Shown here piece after piece: positions 42,600 to 52,024 of a stretch of 64,000 nucleotides of DNA (the first letter of the stretch is position 1; every line of letters begins with the position of its first letter). This DNA comes from Streptomyces atriruber (GTDB taxonomy: Bacteria > Actinomycetota > Actinomycetes > Streptomycetales > Streptomycetaceae): contig NZ_LIPN01000034.1 of NCBI RefSeq assembly GCF_001418325.1, positions 1 through 64,000 of the forward strand, read 5' to 3'. The notes below the pieces were generated by a model, which had not been told where the DNA came from, ran no database searches, and worked only from the letters and a program-made list of their open reading frames with translations. Made by a program: the position numbers and the translations under genes.

Positions 42600-42687
42600 G
42601 CCCTCGATTCTTCGCCCGGCCCACGATGTCCGCAATGACGAGGAGCCCACCTTTCCTGCCATCTCACGGGATCACCCCGCACACGAC

Positions 42688-42705
42688 ATACCGACCAGTA
42701 GGTAA
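42688..42705. promoter_or_regulatory. TetR-like operator overlapping a -10 element
   Basis: ATACCGACCAGTAGGTAA has TACC/GGTA half-sites like canonical TetR-family operators (6 of 8 positions symmetrical). Its right half is the -10 TAGGTA (42699-42704) of the SCO6745-family gene, ten bases before ATG 42715. No TetR gene is in the window. Confidence 0.45.
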
Positions 42706-42714
42706 CGTGCACCC

Positions 42715-43605
42715 ATGACCTCTTCGACGACTTCCTCCCCGTCCGTCGCACTGGAGTCGCGGGCCGGACGCCGCTGTCACAACGTCCTGAACCCGCTGCA
42801 CTCCACGCACTACTTCTCGCCCGACGTGAACCGCGAACTGAGCGGCCTCGGGATCAAGCACCCCAGCGCCGTCAACTTCGCCGTGCGCGCGGCCGCGTTG
42901 GGCGCCGTCGGCCCCGGGACCGTGACCGCCGCCTTCTACAACTACAAGTACGAACTCGTCGCCGCGCACGTCCCCCAGATCTGGCGGACCGCCTCGCCCG
43001 AGGACGTCCTCGCGGCGCGCCTGCGGGGCGTCGACACCACGCTGCGGCGGCTGCTCGGCGAGGAGCTCGTCGCCTCGCCGGAGATGGCGGAGGCCGCGGG
43101 CCTCGCGCTGCGTGCCACCGAGGCCTGCAGCCGCGGCGCGCGCCCGCTGTACGCCGCGCACGCCGACCTGCCCGTCCCCGAGGAGCCGCACCTCGCCTAC
43201 TGGCACGCGGCGACGCTGCTGCGCGAGCACCGCGGCGACGGCCACCTCACCGTGCTGCTCGGCGCCGGACTCGACGGCCTCGAGGCCCTGGTGAGCCACA
43301 CAGCCACCGGCAAGGGCACCAGGCCGAAGTGGGTCTTCTCCACCCGCGGCTGGAACCAGGAGGAGTGGGACGCGGCGGCGGACCGGCTGCGGGCCCGCGG
43401 GCTGCTGGACGGCGAGGGCGAGTTGACGGAGGACGGCGTGGCGCTGCGCCGGGACGTCGAGGCCGAGACGGACCGCCTCGACCGTGCGCCCTACGAGCAC
43501 CTCGGCGCCGCCGGCATCGAGCGTCTGACGGAGCTCGGCACCCGCTTCGTCGGAAAGGCGATGCAGGCCGGGGCGTTCCCCGCGGACCTGCTCGGCAAGC
43601 GCTGA
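42715..43605 (+). CDS. SCO6745-family (SalK-like) protein
   Basis: 296 residues from ATG 42715, nearly leaderless. The N-terminal CHNVLNPLHSTHYFSPDVN and the C-terminal winged-helix-like region (WNQEEWDAAADRLRARGLL ... LTEDGVALRRDVE) are the hallmarks of this mainly actinobacterial family. It may be a ligand-sensing or regulatory protein; no catalytic motif is certain. The spacing of the helix-turn-helix like segment suggests a MarR-type fold at the C-terminus. Confidence 0.8.
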   Translation: MTSSTTSSPSVALESRAGRRCHNVLNPLHSTHYFSPDVNRELSGLGIKHPSAVNFAVRAAALGAVGPGTVTAAFYNYKYELVAAHVPQIWRTASPEDVLAARLRGVDTTLRRLLGEELVASPEMAEAAGLALRATEACSRGARPLYAAHADLPVPEEPHLAYWHAATLLREHRGDGHLTVLLGAGLDGLEALVSHTATGKGTRPKWVFSTRGWNQEEWDAAADRLRARGLLDGEGELTEDGVALRRDVEAETDRLDRAPYEHLGAAGIERLTELGTRFVGKAMQAGAFPADLLGKR

Positions 43606-43621
43606 CCGGGCGCGCGCCCGG
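43606..43621 (+). terminator. GC palindrome after the SCO6745-family gene
   Basis: CCGGGCGCGCGCCCGG is fully self-complementary and begins at the stop codon's last bases, which suits a hairpin terminator without a U-tract. Confidence 0.45.
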
Positions 43622-43722
43622 CGCCCGCCGCCCGGCGCGCATGGCTTCGCGCGTCCGAGGTACCCGGTCGTCCACCGGCTCCGCCGACTCCCGGCGGCGT
43701 CGGGGACGAAAGGGGAGCTCTC

Positions 43723-43887
43723 ATGTTCCGTGCCATCGCGGACGTCCTGCGCCAGATCGGCGCCGCCCTCGCCACCGTCGTCACGCTGCCGTTCCGGGCG
43801 CTGGCCCGGCTGTTCGGCGGAGCGTCCCGTTCCGCGGGGCGGGGCGGGCGGCGACCGGGACACACGGGCCGGGGCAGCCGGGTCTGA
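43723..43887 (+). CDS. 54-residue small protein (LPFRAL motif)
   Basis: ATG 43723 lies five bases after GGGGAG. An amphipathic/hydrophobic N-terminal half (IADVLRQIGAALATVVTLPF, then RALARLFGG) precedes a Gly/Arg/Ser-rich basic tail. It may be a peripheral membrane microprotein or bind RNA through the tail. It lies 66 bp upstream of tex on the same strand and may be co-transcribed. Third-position GC agrees with a real gene. Confidence 0.65.
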   Translation: MFRAIADVLRQIGAALATVVTLPFRALARLFGGASRSAGRGGRRPGHTGRGSRV

Positions 43888-43953
43888 TCAGCCTCTGTCG
43901 GCGCCACCTGCCACAATTGCCCGGCAACCTCAGCGAGAAGGCGGTACCGGAAC

Positions 43954-46386
43954 GTGGCAGCTTTGAAGACGTCCACCCCAGCATCCATCGAAGGCAGGAT
44001 CGCCGAGGAGCTCGGCGTACGGGAGCGGCAGGTGAAGGCCGCCGTCGACCTGCTCGACGGCGGCTCCACGGTGCCCTTCATCGCGCGCTACCGCAAGGAA
44101 GCGACCGAAATGCTCGACGACGCGCAGCTGCGCACGCTCGAAGAGCGCCTGCGCTACCTGCGCGAGCTGGAGGACCGGCGCGCCGCGATCCTCGACTCGG
44201 TCCGTGAGCAGGGCAAGCTCACCGACGAGCTGGAGGCGCGGATCCGGGAGGCGGACACCAAGGCCCGCCTCGAGGACATCTACCTGCCCTTCAAGCCGAA
44301 GCGGCGCACGAAGGCGCAGATCGCCCGCGAGGCCGGGCTCGAACCCCTCGCGGACGGACTGCTCGCCGACCCGGGCGTCGAACCGCAGGCCGCGGCCGCC
44401 GCGTTCGTCGACGCCGACAAGGGCGTCGCGGACCCGCAGGCCGCCCTGGACGGCGCACGGGCGATCCTCGCCGAGCGGTTCTCCGAGGACGCCGACCTGA
44501 TCGGCGAGCTGCGCGAGCGCATGTGGGTGCGCGGCCGTCTCGCCGCGAAGGTCAGGGACGGCAAGGAAGAGGCGGGCGCCAAGTTCGCCGACTACTTCGA
44601 CTTCGCCGAGCCCTTCACCGATCTGCCCTCGCACCGCGTCCTCGCCATGCTGCGCGGCGAGAAGGAGGAGGTCCTCGACCTCGTCCTGGAACCCGAGGAG
44701 CCCGACACGACGCCGGGCACCCCGTCGTCGTACGAGGGCATCGTCGCCCACCGCTTCGGCGTCGCCGACCGCGGCAGGCCCGGTGACAAGTGGCTGCAGG
44801 ACACCGTCCGCTGGTCCTGGCGGACGCGGATCCTCGTGCACCTCGGGATCGACCTGCGGCTGCGCCTGCGGACCGCCGCCGAGGACGAGGCGGTGCGCGT
44901 CTTCGCGTCGAACCTGCGCGACCTGCTGCTCGCGGCGCCCGCGGGCACCCGCGCGACGCTCGGCCTCGACCCCGGGTTCCGTACGGGCGTGAAGGTCGCC
45001 GTCGTCGACGCGACCGGCAAAGTCGTCGCGACCGACACGATCCACCCGCACGTCCCGGCCAACAAGTGGGACCAGTCCCTGGCCACGCTCGCGCGCCTCG
45101 CCAAGGAGCACGACGTCGACCTGATCGCCATCGGCAACGGCACGGCGTCGCGCGAGACCGACAAGCTCGCCGGTGAACTCATCACCAAGCACCCCGAGCT
45201 GAAGCTCACCAAGGTGATGGTCTCCGAGGCGGGCGCGTCCGTGTACTCGGCATCGGCCTTCGCCTCGCAGGAGCTGCCCGACCTCGACGTCTCGATCCGT
45301 GGCGCGGTCTCCATCGCGCGGCGCCTCCAGGACCCGCTGGCCGAGCTGGTGAAGATCGACCCCAAGTCGATCGGTGTCGGGCAGTACCAGCACGACCTCT
45401 CCGAGGTGAAGCTGTCGCGCTCCCTCGACGCGGTCGTCGAGGACTGTGTGAACGGCGTCGGTGTGGACGTCAACACCGCCTCCGCCCCGCTCCTCTCCCG
45501 GGTCTCCGGCATCGGCGCGGGCCTCGCGGAGAACATCGTGGCGCACCGCGACTCGAACGGCCCGTTCAAGAGCCGCAAGGGACTCAAGGACGTCGCCCGC
45601 CTCGGCCCGAAGGCGTACGAGCAGTGCGCGGGCTTCCTGCGCATCCGCGGCGGCGACGACCCGCTGGACGCCTCCAGCGTGCACCCCGAGGCGTACCCCG
45701 TGGTGCGCAAGATGGTGAAGTCGGCGGGCGGGGAGGTCGGTTCGCTGATCGGCAACACGGCGGCGCTGCGCTCCCTGAAGCCGGACGCGTTCGTGGACGA
45801 GGTCTTCGGCCTGCCCACGGTCACGGACATCCTGAAGGAACTGGAGAAGCCCGGGCGCGACCCGCGGCCCGCCTTCAAGACGGCGACCTTCAAGGACGGG
45901 GTCGAGAAGATCTCCGACCTGGCCGCCGGAATGGTCCTCGAAGGCGTCGTGACCAACGTGGCCGCGTTCGGGGCGTTCGTGGACGTGGGCGTCCACCAGG
46001 ACGGTCTGGTGCACGTGTCCGCCATGTCCAAGACGTTCGTCAAGGACCCGCGGGACGTCGTGAAGCCCGGCGACATCGTCAAGGTGAAGGTCATGGACGT
46101 CGACATCCCGCGCAAGCGGATCTCGCTGACGCTGCGTCTCGACGACGAGGCGAACGCCTCCGGCGGGGACGGCGAGCAGCCGAGGCGGGGCGGCGGTCGA
46201 CCGCCCCAGCAGCGGCAGCGTGGCCAGGGCGGCGGCGACGGCGGTGGCCAGCGCGGCGGCCAGGGCCGACGCCAGCAGGGCGGTGGCCGTGGACAGAAGC
46301 CGCAGCGGCAGGGACCGCCGCCCGCCAACGACGCGATGGCCGAGGCGCTGCGGCGGGCCGGGCTGGTCGACCCGAAGCGCCGCTGA
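43954..46386 (+). CDS. tex: Transcription accessory protein Tex (S1 domain)
   Basis: 810 residues from GTG 43954. Domain order is the Tex N-terminal helical region, a YqgF-like nuclease fold ([17 protein letters not shown]), a helix-hairpin-helix pair ([32 protein letters not shown]) and an S1 RNA-binding domain ([20 protein letters not shown] ... [10 protein letters not shown]). An unusually long Gly/Gln/Arg-rich tail follows (about residues 745-790). Tex binds RNA and the transcription machinery, and affects virulence and stress genes in other bacteria. The tail resembles an RGG-type RNA-binding extension. Confidence 0.94.
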   Translation: MAALKTSTPASIEGRIAEELGVRERQVKAAVDLLDGGSTVPFIARYRKEATEMLDDAQLRTLEERLRYLRELEDRRAAILDSVREQGKLTDELEARIREADTKARLEDIYLPFKPKRRTKAQIAREAGLEPLADGLLADPGVEPQAAAAAFVDADKGVADPQAALDGARAILAERFSEDADLIGELRERMWVRGRLAAKVRDGKEEAGAKFADYFDFAEPFTDLPSHRVLAMLRGEKEEVLDLVLEPEEPDTTPGTPSSYEGIVAHRFGVADRGRPGDKWLQDTVRWSWRTRILVHLGIDLRLRLRTAAEDEAVRVFASNLRDLLLAAPAGTRATLGLDPGFRTGVKVAVVDATGKVVATDTIHPHVPANKWDQSLATLARLAKEHDVDLIAIGNGTASRETDKLAGELITKHPELKLTKVMVSEAGASVYSASAFASQELPDLDVSIRGAVSIARRLQDPLAELVKIDPKSIGVGQYQHDLSEVKLSRSLDAVVEDCVNGVGVDVNTASAPLLSRVSGIGAGLAENIVAHRDSNGPFKSRKGLKDVARLGPKAYEQCAGFLRIRGGDDPLDASSVHPEAYPVVRKMVKSAGGEVGSLIGNTAALRSLKPDAFVDEVFGLPTVTDILKELEKPGRDPRPAFKTATFKDGVEKISDLAAGMVLEGVVTNVAAFGAFVDVGVHQDGLVHVSAMSKTFVKDPRDVVKPGDIVKVKVMDVDIPRKRISLTLRLDDEANASGGDGEQPRRGGGRPPQQRQRGQGGGDGGGQRGGQGRRQQGGGRGQKPQRQGPPPANDAMAEALRRAGLVDPKRR

Positions 46387-46414
46387 CCCGTCGTAGGACC
46401 AGGAGGGGTGGAGG

Positions 46415-48067
46415 TCAGAGTGACAGTTCCGTCACTTTGCCCTCCGCCACCTCCAGGCGGCGCGTCACGCGGACCGCGTCCAGCATCCTGCGGTCGTGCG
46501 TGACCAGGAGCAGGGTGCCCTCGTAGGCCTCCAGGGCCGTCTCCAGCTGCTCGATCGCGGGCAGGTCCAGATGGTTCGTCGGCTCGTCCAGGACGAGGAG
46601 GTTGACGCCGCGGCCCTGGAGCAGCGCTAGGCCCGCGCGGGTCCGCTCACCAGGGGACAGCGTGGCCGCCGAGCGCAGCACGTGATCCGCCTTGAGGCCG
46701 AACTTGGCCAGCAGCGTGCGGACTTCGGCCGGCTCGGTGTCGGGGACGGCCGCGCAGAACGCGTCGAGCAGCGACTCCTCGCCGTGGAACAGGGCGCGGG
46801 CCTGGTCGACCTCGCCGACCAGCACGCCAGAGCCGAGGGCGGCATGCCCCCTGTCCAGCGGCAGGCGTCCCAGGAGAGCCGCCAGCAGCGACGACTTGCC
46901 GGAGCCGTTCGCGCCGGTGATCGCCACGCGGTCCGCCCAGTCGATCTGCAGGGTGACCGGGCCCAGCGTGAACTCGCCCCGGTGGACCTCCGCGTCGCGC
47001 AGGCTCGCGACGACTGCGCCGGAGCGGGGCGCGGCCGCGATCTCCATGCGCAGCTCCCACTCCTTGCGGGGCTCCTCGACGACGTCCAGGCGCTCGATCA
47101 TGCGCTGTGTCTGGCGGGCCTTCGCCGCCTGCTTCTCGCTCGCGTCGCTGCGGAAGTTCCGGCCGATCTTGTCGTTGTCGCCGCCCGACTTTGCCTTGCG
47201 GCGGGCGTTCTTGACGCCCTTGTCGGCCCAGGAGCGCTGCATCTGGGCGCGGCTCTGGAGCGCCGCCTTCTTGTCGGCGTACTCCTCGTACTCGTCGCGG
47301 GCGTGCCGACGGGACGTCTCGCGCTCCTCCAGGTAGGCGTCGTAGCCGCCTCCGTAGAGGTTGATCTGCTGCTGGGCCAGGTCGAGTTCGAGGACCTTGG
47401 TGACGGTGCGGGTGAGGAACTCGCGGTCGTGGCTGACGACGACCGTGCCGGCGCGCAGGCCGCGGACGAAGGATTCCAGGCGCTCCAGGCCCGCCAGGTC
47501 GAGGTCGTTGGTCGGCTCGTCGAGGAGGAACACGTCGTAGCGCGAGAGGAGGAGGGACGCCAGTCCGGCGCGGGCCGCCTGGCCTCCGGAGAGCGACGTC
47601 ATCGGCTGGTCCAGGCTCACGGCGAGGCCCAGCGAGTCGGCGACCTCCTCTGCCCGCTCGTCGAGGTCCGCGCCACCGAGGGCGAGCCAGCGCTCCAGGC
47701 TCGTCGCGTACGCGTCGTCCGCGCCCGGGGCACCGTCCACGAGGGCCTGGGTGTCCTGGTCCATGACGCGCTGGGCCTCGGCCACGCCGGTGCGGCGGGC
47801 CAGGAAGGCGCGGATGGTCTCGCCCGGGCGGCGGTCCGGCTCCTGAGGGAGGTGTCCCACGGAGGCGGTGGGCGGCGAGAGCCTCAGCTCTCCCCCTTCG
47901 GGGGCGTCCAGCCCCGCGAGCAGCCGCAGCAGGGTGGACTTGCCCGCTCCGTTGGCTCCGACGAGACCGATGACGTCGCCGGGGGCGACGACGAGGTCAA
48001 GTCCGGCGAACAGGGTGCGGTCGCCGTGGCCGGCGGCGAGGTCTTTGGCGACGAGGGTTGCGGTCAT
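46415..48067 (-). CDS. ABC-F family ATP-binding protein
   Basis: 550 residues from ATG 48067. Two ATPase cassettes are joined by a charged helical linker. Cassette 1 has GANGAGKST, TSLSGGQAARAGLA and FLLDEPTNDLDL; cassette 2 has GANGSGKSS, TLSPGERTRAGLA and LVLDEPTNHLDL. There is no membrane domain, so it is a soluble ribosome-associated type. The long basic linker (residues about 235-320: SRRHARDEYEEYADKKAALQ) could be the P-site tRNA interaction motif of antibiotic-resistance or translation factors. The specific role is not determined. A -10 TACAAT (48082-48077) lies nine bases upstream, giving a near-leaderless start. Confidence 0.88.
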   Translation of the reverse strand: MTATLVAKDLAAGHGDRTLFAGLDLVVAPGDVIGLVGANGAGKSTLLRLLAGLDAPEGGELRLSPPTASVGHLPQEPDRRPGETIRAFLARRTGVAEAQRVMDQDTQALVDGAPGADDAYATSLERWLALGGADLDERAEEVADSLGLAVSLDQPMTSLSGGQAARAGLASLLLSRYDVFLLDEPTNDLDLAGLERLESFVRGLRAGTVVVSHDREFLTRTVTKVLELDLAQQQINLYGGGYDAYLEERETSRRHARDEYEEYADKKAALQSRAQMQRSWADKGVKNARRKAKSGGDNDKIGRNFRSDASEKQAAKARQTQRMIERLDVVEEPRKEWELRMEIAAAPRSGAVVASLRDAEVHRGEFTLGPVTLQIDWADRVAITGANGSGKSSLLAALLGRLPLDRGHAALGSGVLVGEVDQARALFHGEESLLDAFCAAVPDTEPAEVRTLLAKFGLKADHVLRSAATLSPGERTRAGLALLQGRGVNLLVLDEPTNHLDLPAIEQLETALEAYEGTLLLVTHDRRMLDAVRVTRRLEVAEGKVTELSL

Positions 48068-48150
48068 CAGGGGGCAATTGTAGGTCTGCGGGTGGGGCGG
48101 GTGGTGCGCCTGTCCCGGGGGCTGTGCGCCTGCCCGGGAGGGCGGTGTGC

Positions 48151-49182
48151 CTAGCGGGACGTCGGGGTGACCAGGACGTGGGTGGAGGTCCGGGCCACCA
48201 CGTAGGCGGAGCCCTTCGTGGCCTTGGCGGCCAGGGGGACCCGGTGGTGCCCCGGCTCCAGGACCTCGTCGAGGACTTCGTGGACGTGGGTGCGGGACAA
48301 GCGGTCCATCCGGTACGCCGTGAGCTGGACCCGGCAGGTCGAGGTGACTTCCAGCTCCGCCGAGCGGGGGTCGGCGGCGAGGCGGGTGAGGCGGCGTTGT
48401 TCGTGGGGGCTGCGGTCCAGGGCGTACTCGATCTGGGCGACCAGGAGCGGGACGATCGGGGCGAGGCCGTCCACGTAGGCGACCGGGACGTCCGCGCCGT
48501 CGAAGACCGCGCGGACGGACTGCCGGGTGGCATCGGCCACCGTCGGGCCGAAGGCGACCGCACCGTACGTTCGGAGCTCGTCGGGTGCGACACCTGTCGC
48601 GTCCGCCGCGATCTCCGCGCCGATCCCGATCGTGCGGAGCGCCGCGGCCAGCTTGGCGAGGATCGCCACCCGGGCGCCGATGAGGAGGACCCGGCGGCGG
48701 GCCTGCGGGTCGTCCTCGACGAGCAACTGCCGCAGTGCCGCCCGGTATTCGTCGCCGCGGAAGCGGAACGGCCCTATGCCGTGGTAGCCGTTGAGCTCCA
48801 GGTCGGCCCGTTCCGTCGTCTGCCAGGCGAAGTCCCGCCAGACGAAGTCGTCGCCGCCGTCGGCGCTCTTCTCGATCACCGCCGTGACCGCACCGCACTC
48901 CAGGCCCTCGCATTCGGGGCAGCCGTATATGACGTAACGCCCTTCCTCCAGCGGCGCCCGCGCCTCCAGGAGCAGGCGCCGCACATGTGCGGTGAAGATC
49001 GCCGGCGGGATGTCGGCGGCCAGCGGCGACACCGCGTCGAGGTCGGACAGCTGGAAGAGGAGAGGGCGGCCGTTGACGATGAAGTCGACGAAATCGCGGT
49101 GCACTTGATAGCCACCGTTGGCGAGAACCCCACCGGCGCGCATGGCCGGTGCCAGACCGAAGGTCGCGTACTCGGCAGACAT
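48151..49182 (-). CDS. Unrecognised protein with CPEC motif and central Rossmann-like segment
   Basis: 343 residues from ATG 49182. I do not recognise the family. Visible features are a cysteine cluster YGCPECEGLECGAV near residue 90 that could bind zinc, a Trp-rich FVWRDFAWQTT, a Rossmann-like strand-turn-helix (RRVLLIGARVAILAKLAAAL) near residue 165, and a C-terminal basic region. No signal peptide or membrane helix. It is divergent from the D-amino-acid oxidase gene. A binding or regulatory role is only a guess. Confidence 0.6.
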   Translation of the reverse strand: MSAEYATFGLAPAMRAGGVLANGGYQVHRDFVDFIVNGRPLLFQLSDLDAVSPLAADIPPAIFTAHVRRLLLEARAPLEEGRYVIYGCPECEGLECGAVTAVIEKSADGGDDFVWRDFAWQTTERADLELNGYHGIGPFRFRGDEYRAALRQLLVEDDPQARRRVLLIGARVAILAKLAAALRTIGIGAEIAADATGVAPDELRTYGAVAFGPTVADATRQSVRAVFDGADVPVAYVDGLAPIVPLLVAQIEYALDRSPHEQRRLTRLAADPRSAELEVTSTCRVQLTAYRMDRLSRTHVHEVLDEVLEPGHHRVPLAAKATKGSAYVVARTSTHVLVTPTSR

Positions 49183-49248
49183 GCTGTGAGTATCCCCACC
49201 TGACGTGTGATGTGAGCACGGCATCGCACATTCCGATACGTTCCCGGG

Positions 49249-50202
49249 ATGGCTGATGACGCTGTGATCGTGGTGGGCAGTGGGGTCGTCGGGCTCACCA
49301 CCGCCGTCGTGCTGGCGGAGCTGGGGCGGCGGGTGCGCGTGTGGAGCCGGGAGCCCGCCGAGCGGACCACCTCGGCCGTTGCGGGCGGCCTGTGGTGGCC
49401 CTATCGCATCGAGCCGGAGGAGTCGGCCGGCGCCTGGGCGCTGGACTCCCTCGCCGTGTACGAGGAGTTGGCGGGCCGGGACGCACGCACCGGCGTACGC
49501 ATGGTCGAGGGCGTACATGCCGAGACGGGTCTGGACGAGCTCGGGGCGTGGGCCTCGCGGGTGAGCGGGCTGCGCGTCGCGGAGCGGGCGGAGTACGCGG
49601 GGCGGGGGCTGTGGGCACGGCTGCCGCTCATCGACATGCCGGTTCATCTCGCCTGGCTGCGGGGGCGGCTGCGCGCCGCGGGCGGCGTCCTGGAGGAGCG
49701 TGCGGTGGGGCGGCTCGCGGAGCCCTTGACCGAGGCGGCCGCCGTGGTGAACTGCGCGGGGCTCGGTGCGCGCGATCTCGTACCGGACGCGGAGGTGTAT
49801 CCGGTGCGGGGGCAGCTCGTCGTGGTGGAGAACCCGGGGGTCGAGACGTGGTTCACGGCCGCCGATTCCGCGTCGCACGCGACGACGTACTTCCTTCCGC
49901 AGCCGGGCGGTCTGGTGCTCGGCGGGACCGCGGAGGACGGCGACTGGTCGGTCGAGCCGGACCCCGCCGTGGCGGACGCCATCGTCGCGCGGTGTGCCGC
50001 GGTGCGGCCGGAGATCGCGGGGGCCCGCGTCCTCGCGCACCGGGTGGGGCTGCGGCCGGCCCGGCGCCGTGTGCGTCTGGAGCGTGCACGGGTCCCGGAG
50101 GGCGGGGTGCTCGTGCACAACTACGGGCACGGCGGGGGCGGTGTGACGGTGGCCTGGGGATGCGCCCAGGAGGCGGCGCGACTGGTGGGCGCCGCCTCCT
50201 GA
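49249..50202 (+). CDS. D-amino-acid oxidase family FAD enzyme
   Basis: 317 residues. The N-terminal FAD motif VVGSGVVGLTTAVVLAELG, the AGGLWWPYRIEP substrate-loop region, YPVRGQLVVVENPG and the C-terminal HNYGHGGGGVTVAWGCA signature match the eukaryote-type DAAO/D-aspartate oxidase group. It would oxidatively deaminate D-amino acids to 2-oxo acids and hydrogen peroxide, for example during cell-wall turnover. No signal peptide. Its last codons form half of a hairpin shared with the convergent BCCT gene. Confidence 0.87.
   Translation: MADDAVIVVGSGVVGLTTAVVLAELGRRVRVWSREPAERTTSAVAGGLWWPYRIEPEESAGAWALDSLAVYEELAGRDARTGVRMVEGVHAETGLDELGAWASRVSGLRVAERAEYAGRGLWARLPLIDMPVHLAWLRGRLRAAGGVLEERAVGRLAEPLTEAAAVVNCAGLGARDLVPDAEVYPVRGQLVVVENPGVETWFTAADSASHATTYFLPQPGGLVLGGTAEDGDWSVEPDPAVADAIVARCAAVRPEIAGARVLAHRVGLRPARRRVRLERARVPEGGVLVHNYGHGGGGVTVAWGCAQEAARLVGAAS
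50168..50200. terminator. Perfect 12-bp inverted repeat at the DAAO/BCCT junction
   Basis: AGGAGGCGGCGC (50168-50179) and GCGCCGCCTCCT (50189-50200) enclose nine bases. The repeat lies within the last codons of the oxidase, and the convergent transporter stop is 11 bp away, so it can serve both strands as a terminator. Confidence 0.7.
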
Positions 50203-50211
50203 GGCGACCGG

Positions 50212-51939
50212 TCAGCGGGGTGCGACCGGGTCGTTGTCCTTTTCCGGACCGTCGCCGTCGTCGGTGGCGGGGCCGATCTGGAGCTCGAAGTCACCGTCGT
50301 GGTGCTCGTGGCCGGCGATGACGGCCTTCTCCAGGACCTCGGTGCCGTGCTCGCCGCGCACGATCAGCGGGTCGTGGCGCAGGTCCCGCATCAGGGCCAC
50401 GCACATGCCGATCATCACGATGGTGAAGGGCGCGGCGACCAGGATCGTGAGGTTGCGCAGACCGGTGAGCGCGTCGTCCGAGCCGTCGCCGATCAGCAGC
50501 ATGATCGCGCCGACGGCGCCGGTCACGATGCCCCAGAAGACCACGACGAACCGGCCGGGTTCGAGGGCGCCCTTCTGGGAGAGCGTGCCCATGACGATGG
50601 ACGCGGCGTCGGCTCCCGAGACGAAGAAGATGCCGACGAGGATCATGACCAGCAGGCTGGTCACGGTGGCGATCGGGTACTCGTTCAGCAGACCGAAGAG
50701 CTGGGCCTCCTGGGTGGTGTCGCCCTTGAGCCCACCGCGGTCGGCCACCGTCATGGCGCTGCCGCCGAAGACCGCGAACCAGATGAGGCTGACGGTGCTC
50801 GGCACCAGGATGACGCCGCCGACGAACTGACGGATCGTACGGCCGCGGCTGATGCGCGCGATGAACATGCCGACGAAGGGCGTCCAGGAGATCCACCAGG
50901 CCCAGTAGAAGACCGTCCAGCTGCTCAGCCAGTCCGCGACGCCCTTGCCGCTGGACGCCTCGGTGCGCCCGATGAGCTGCGGCAGGTCGTTGAGGTAGGC
51001 GCCGATGGACGTGGGCACCATGTCGAGGATGATGACGGTCGGGCCCGCGATGAAGACGAAGACGACCAGGAGCCCGGCCAGCACCATGTTGATGTTGGAG
51101 AGCCACTGGACGCCCTTCTCCACACCGGAGATGGCGGACGCCACGAAGGCCAGCGTCAGTACGGCGATGATCACGACGAGCAGACCGGTGCCCGCGTTCT
51201 CCATCCAGCCGACCTCCTCGATGCCGCTGCCGATCTGCAGGGCGCCGAGACCCAGCGAGGCGGCCGAACCGAAGAGCGTCGCGAAGATGGCCAGGATGTC
51301 GATGACCCGGCCCCAGGTCCCCCGGGCGTGCTTCTCGCCGATGAGCGGCTCGAAGACGGCACTGATGGTCTGCCGGCGGTTGCGGCGGAAGGTGCTGTAC
51401 GCGATGGCCAGGCCCACGACCGCGTAGATCGCCCACGGGTGGAGCGTCCAGTGGAAGAGCGTGGTGGCCATCGCGGTCTCCATGGCCGCGGGCGCGTCCG
51501 CCGGGTCGGTGCCCGGCGGATGGTCCTTGAAGTGGGCGAGGGGCTCGCTCACTCCGTAGAACATCAGACCGATGCCCATGCCGGCGCTGAACATCATGGC
51601 GACCCAGGAAACGGTGCGGAACTCCGGGTCCTCGCCCTCCTGCCCGAGGGTGATCTTCCCGTACCTGCTGACCGCCAGCCAGAGCGCGAAGACCACGAAG
51701 CCGGTGGCGGTCAGCATGAAGAACCAACCGCCGTTGTGCATCAGACCGTTGAGCATGTCCGTGGAGACATTCTCGAGCGAGTCCGTCGACACCCCGCCCC
51801 AGACCACGAACGCCAGGGTGAGCACGGCGGTCACGCCGAACACCACCCGGTCCGTCTGTGGGGATCGGCCGCCGTGGTGGGGCGCCATGACTTCTGACGC
51901 CCCTCCCCCGTCGTCCGCTTTATGCTGATCCTGCGTCAC
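50212..51939 (-). CDS. BCCT-family betaine/choline/carnitine transporter
   Basis: GTG 51939, after AAAGG, gives 575 residues; GTG 51948 is three codons longer. Twelve membrane helices and the family tryptophan signature (YWAWWISWTPFVGMFIARIS) with conserved GMGIGLMFYGVSEPL are present. The C-terminus is a long acidic/His-containing cytoplasmic tail, commonly an osmosensing segment in this family. Substrate is probably glycine betaine or a related quaternary amine, taken up with Na+ or H+ for osmoprotection. Confidence 0.9.
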   Translation of the reverse strand: MTQDQHKADDGGGASEVMAPHHGGRSPQTDRVVFGVTAVLTLAFVVWGGVSTDSLENVSTDMLNGLMHNGGWFFMLTATGFVVFALWLAVSRYGKITLGQEGEDPEFRTVSWVAMMFSAGMGIGLMFYGVSEPLAHFKDHPPGTDPADAPAAMETAMATTLFHWTLHPWAIYAVVGLAIAYSTFRRNRRQTISAVFEPLIGEKHARGTWGRVIDILAIFATLFGSAASLGLGALQIGSGIEEVGWMENAGTGLLVVIIAVLTLAFVASAISGVEKGVQWLSNINMVLAGLLVVFVFIAGPTVIILDMVPTSIGAYLNDLPQLIGRTEASSGKGVADWLSSWTVFYWAWWISWTPFVGMFIARISRGRTIRQFVGGVILVPSTVSLIWFAVFGGSAMTVADRGGLKGDTTQEAQLFGLLNEYPIATVTSLLVMILVGIFFVSGADAASIVMGTLSQKGALEPGRFVVVFWGIVTGAVGAIMLLIGDGSDDALTGLRNLTILVAAPFTIVMIGMCVALMRDLRHDPLIVRGEHGTEVLEKAVIAGHEHHDGDFELQIGPATDDGDGPEKDNDPVAPR

Positions 51940-52024
51940 AAGTGACACCTTTCAAGGGGTCCGTATTGAGTCGAGACTTTGTTCTCCGTTACCCCCTACC
52001 ACATGTGACGTACCTCTCACCTTT

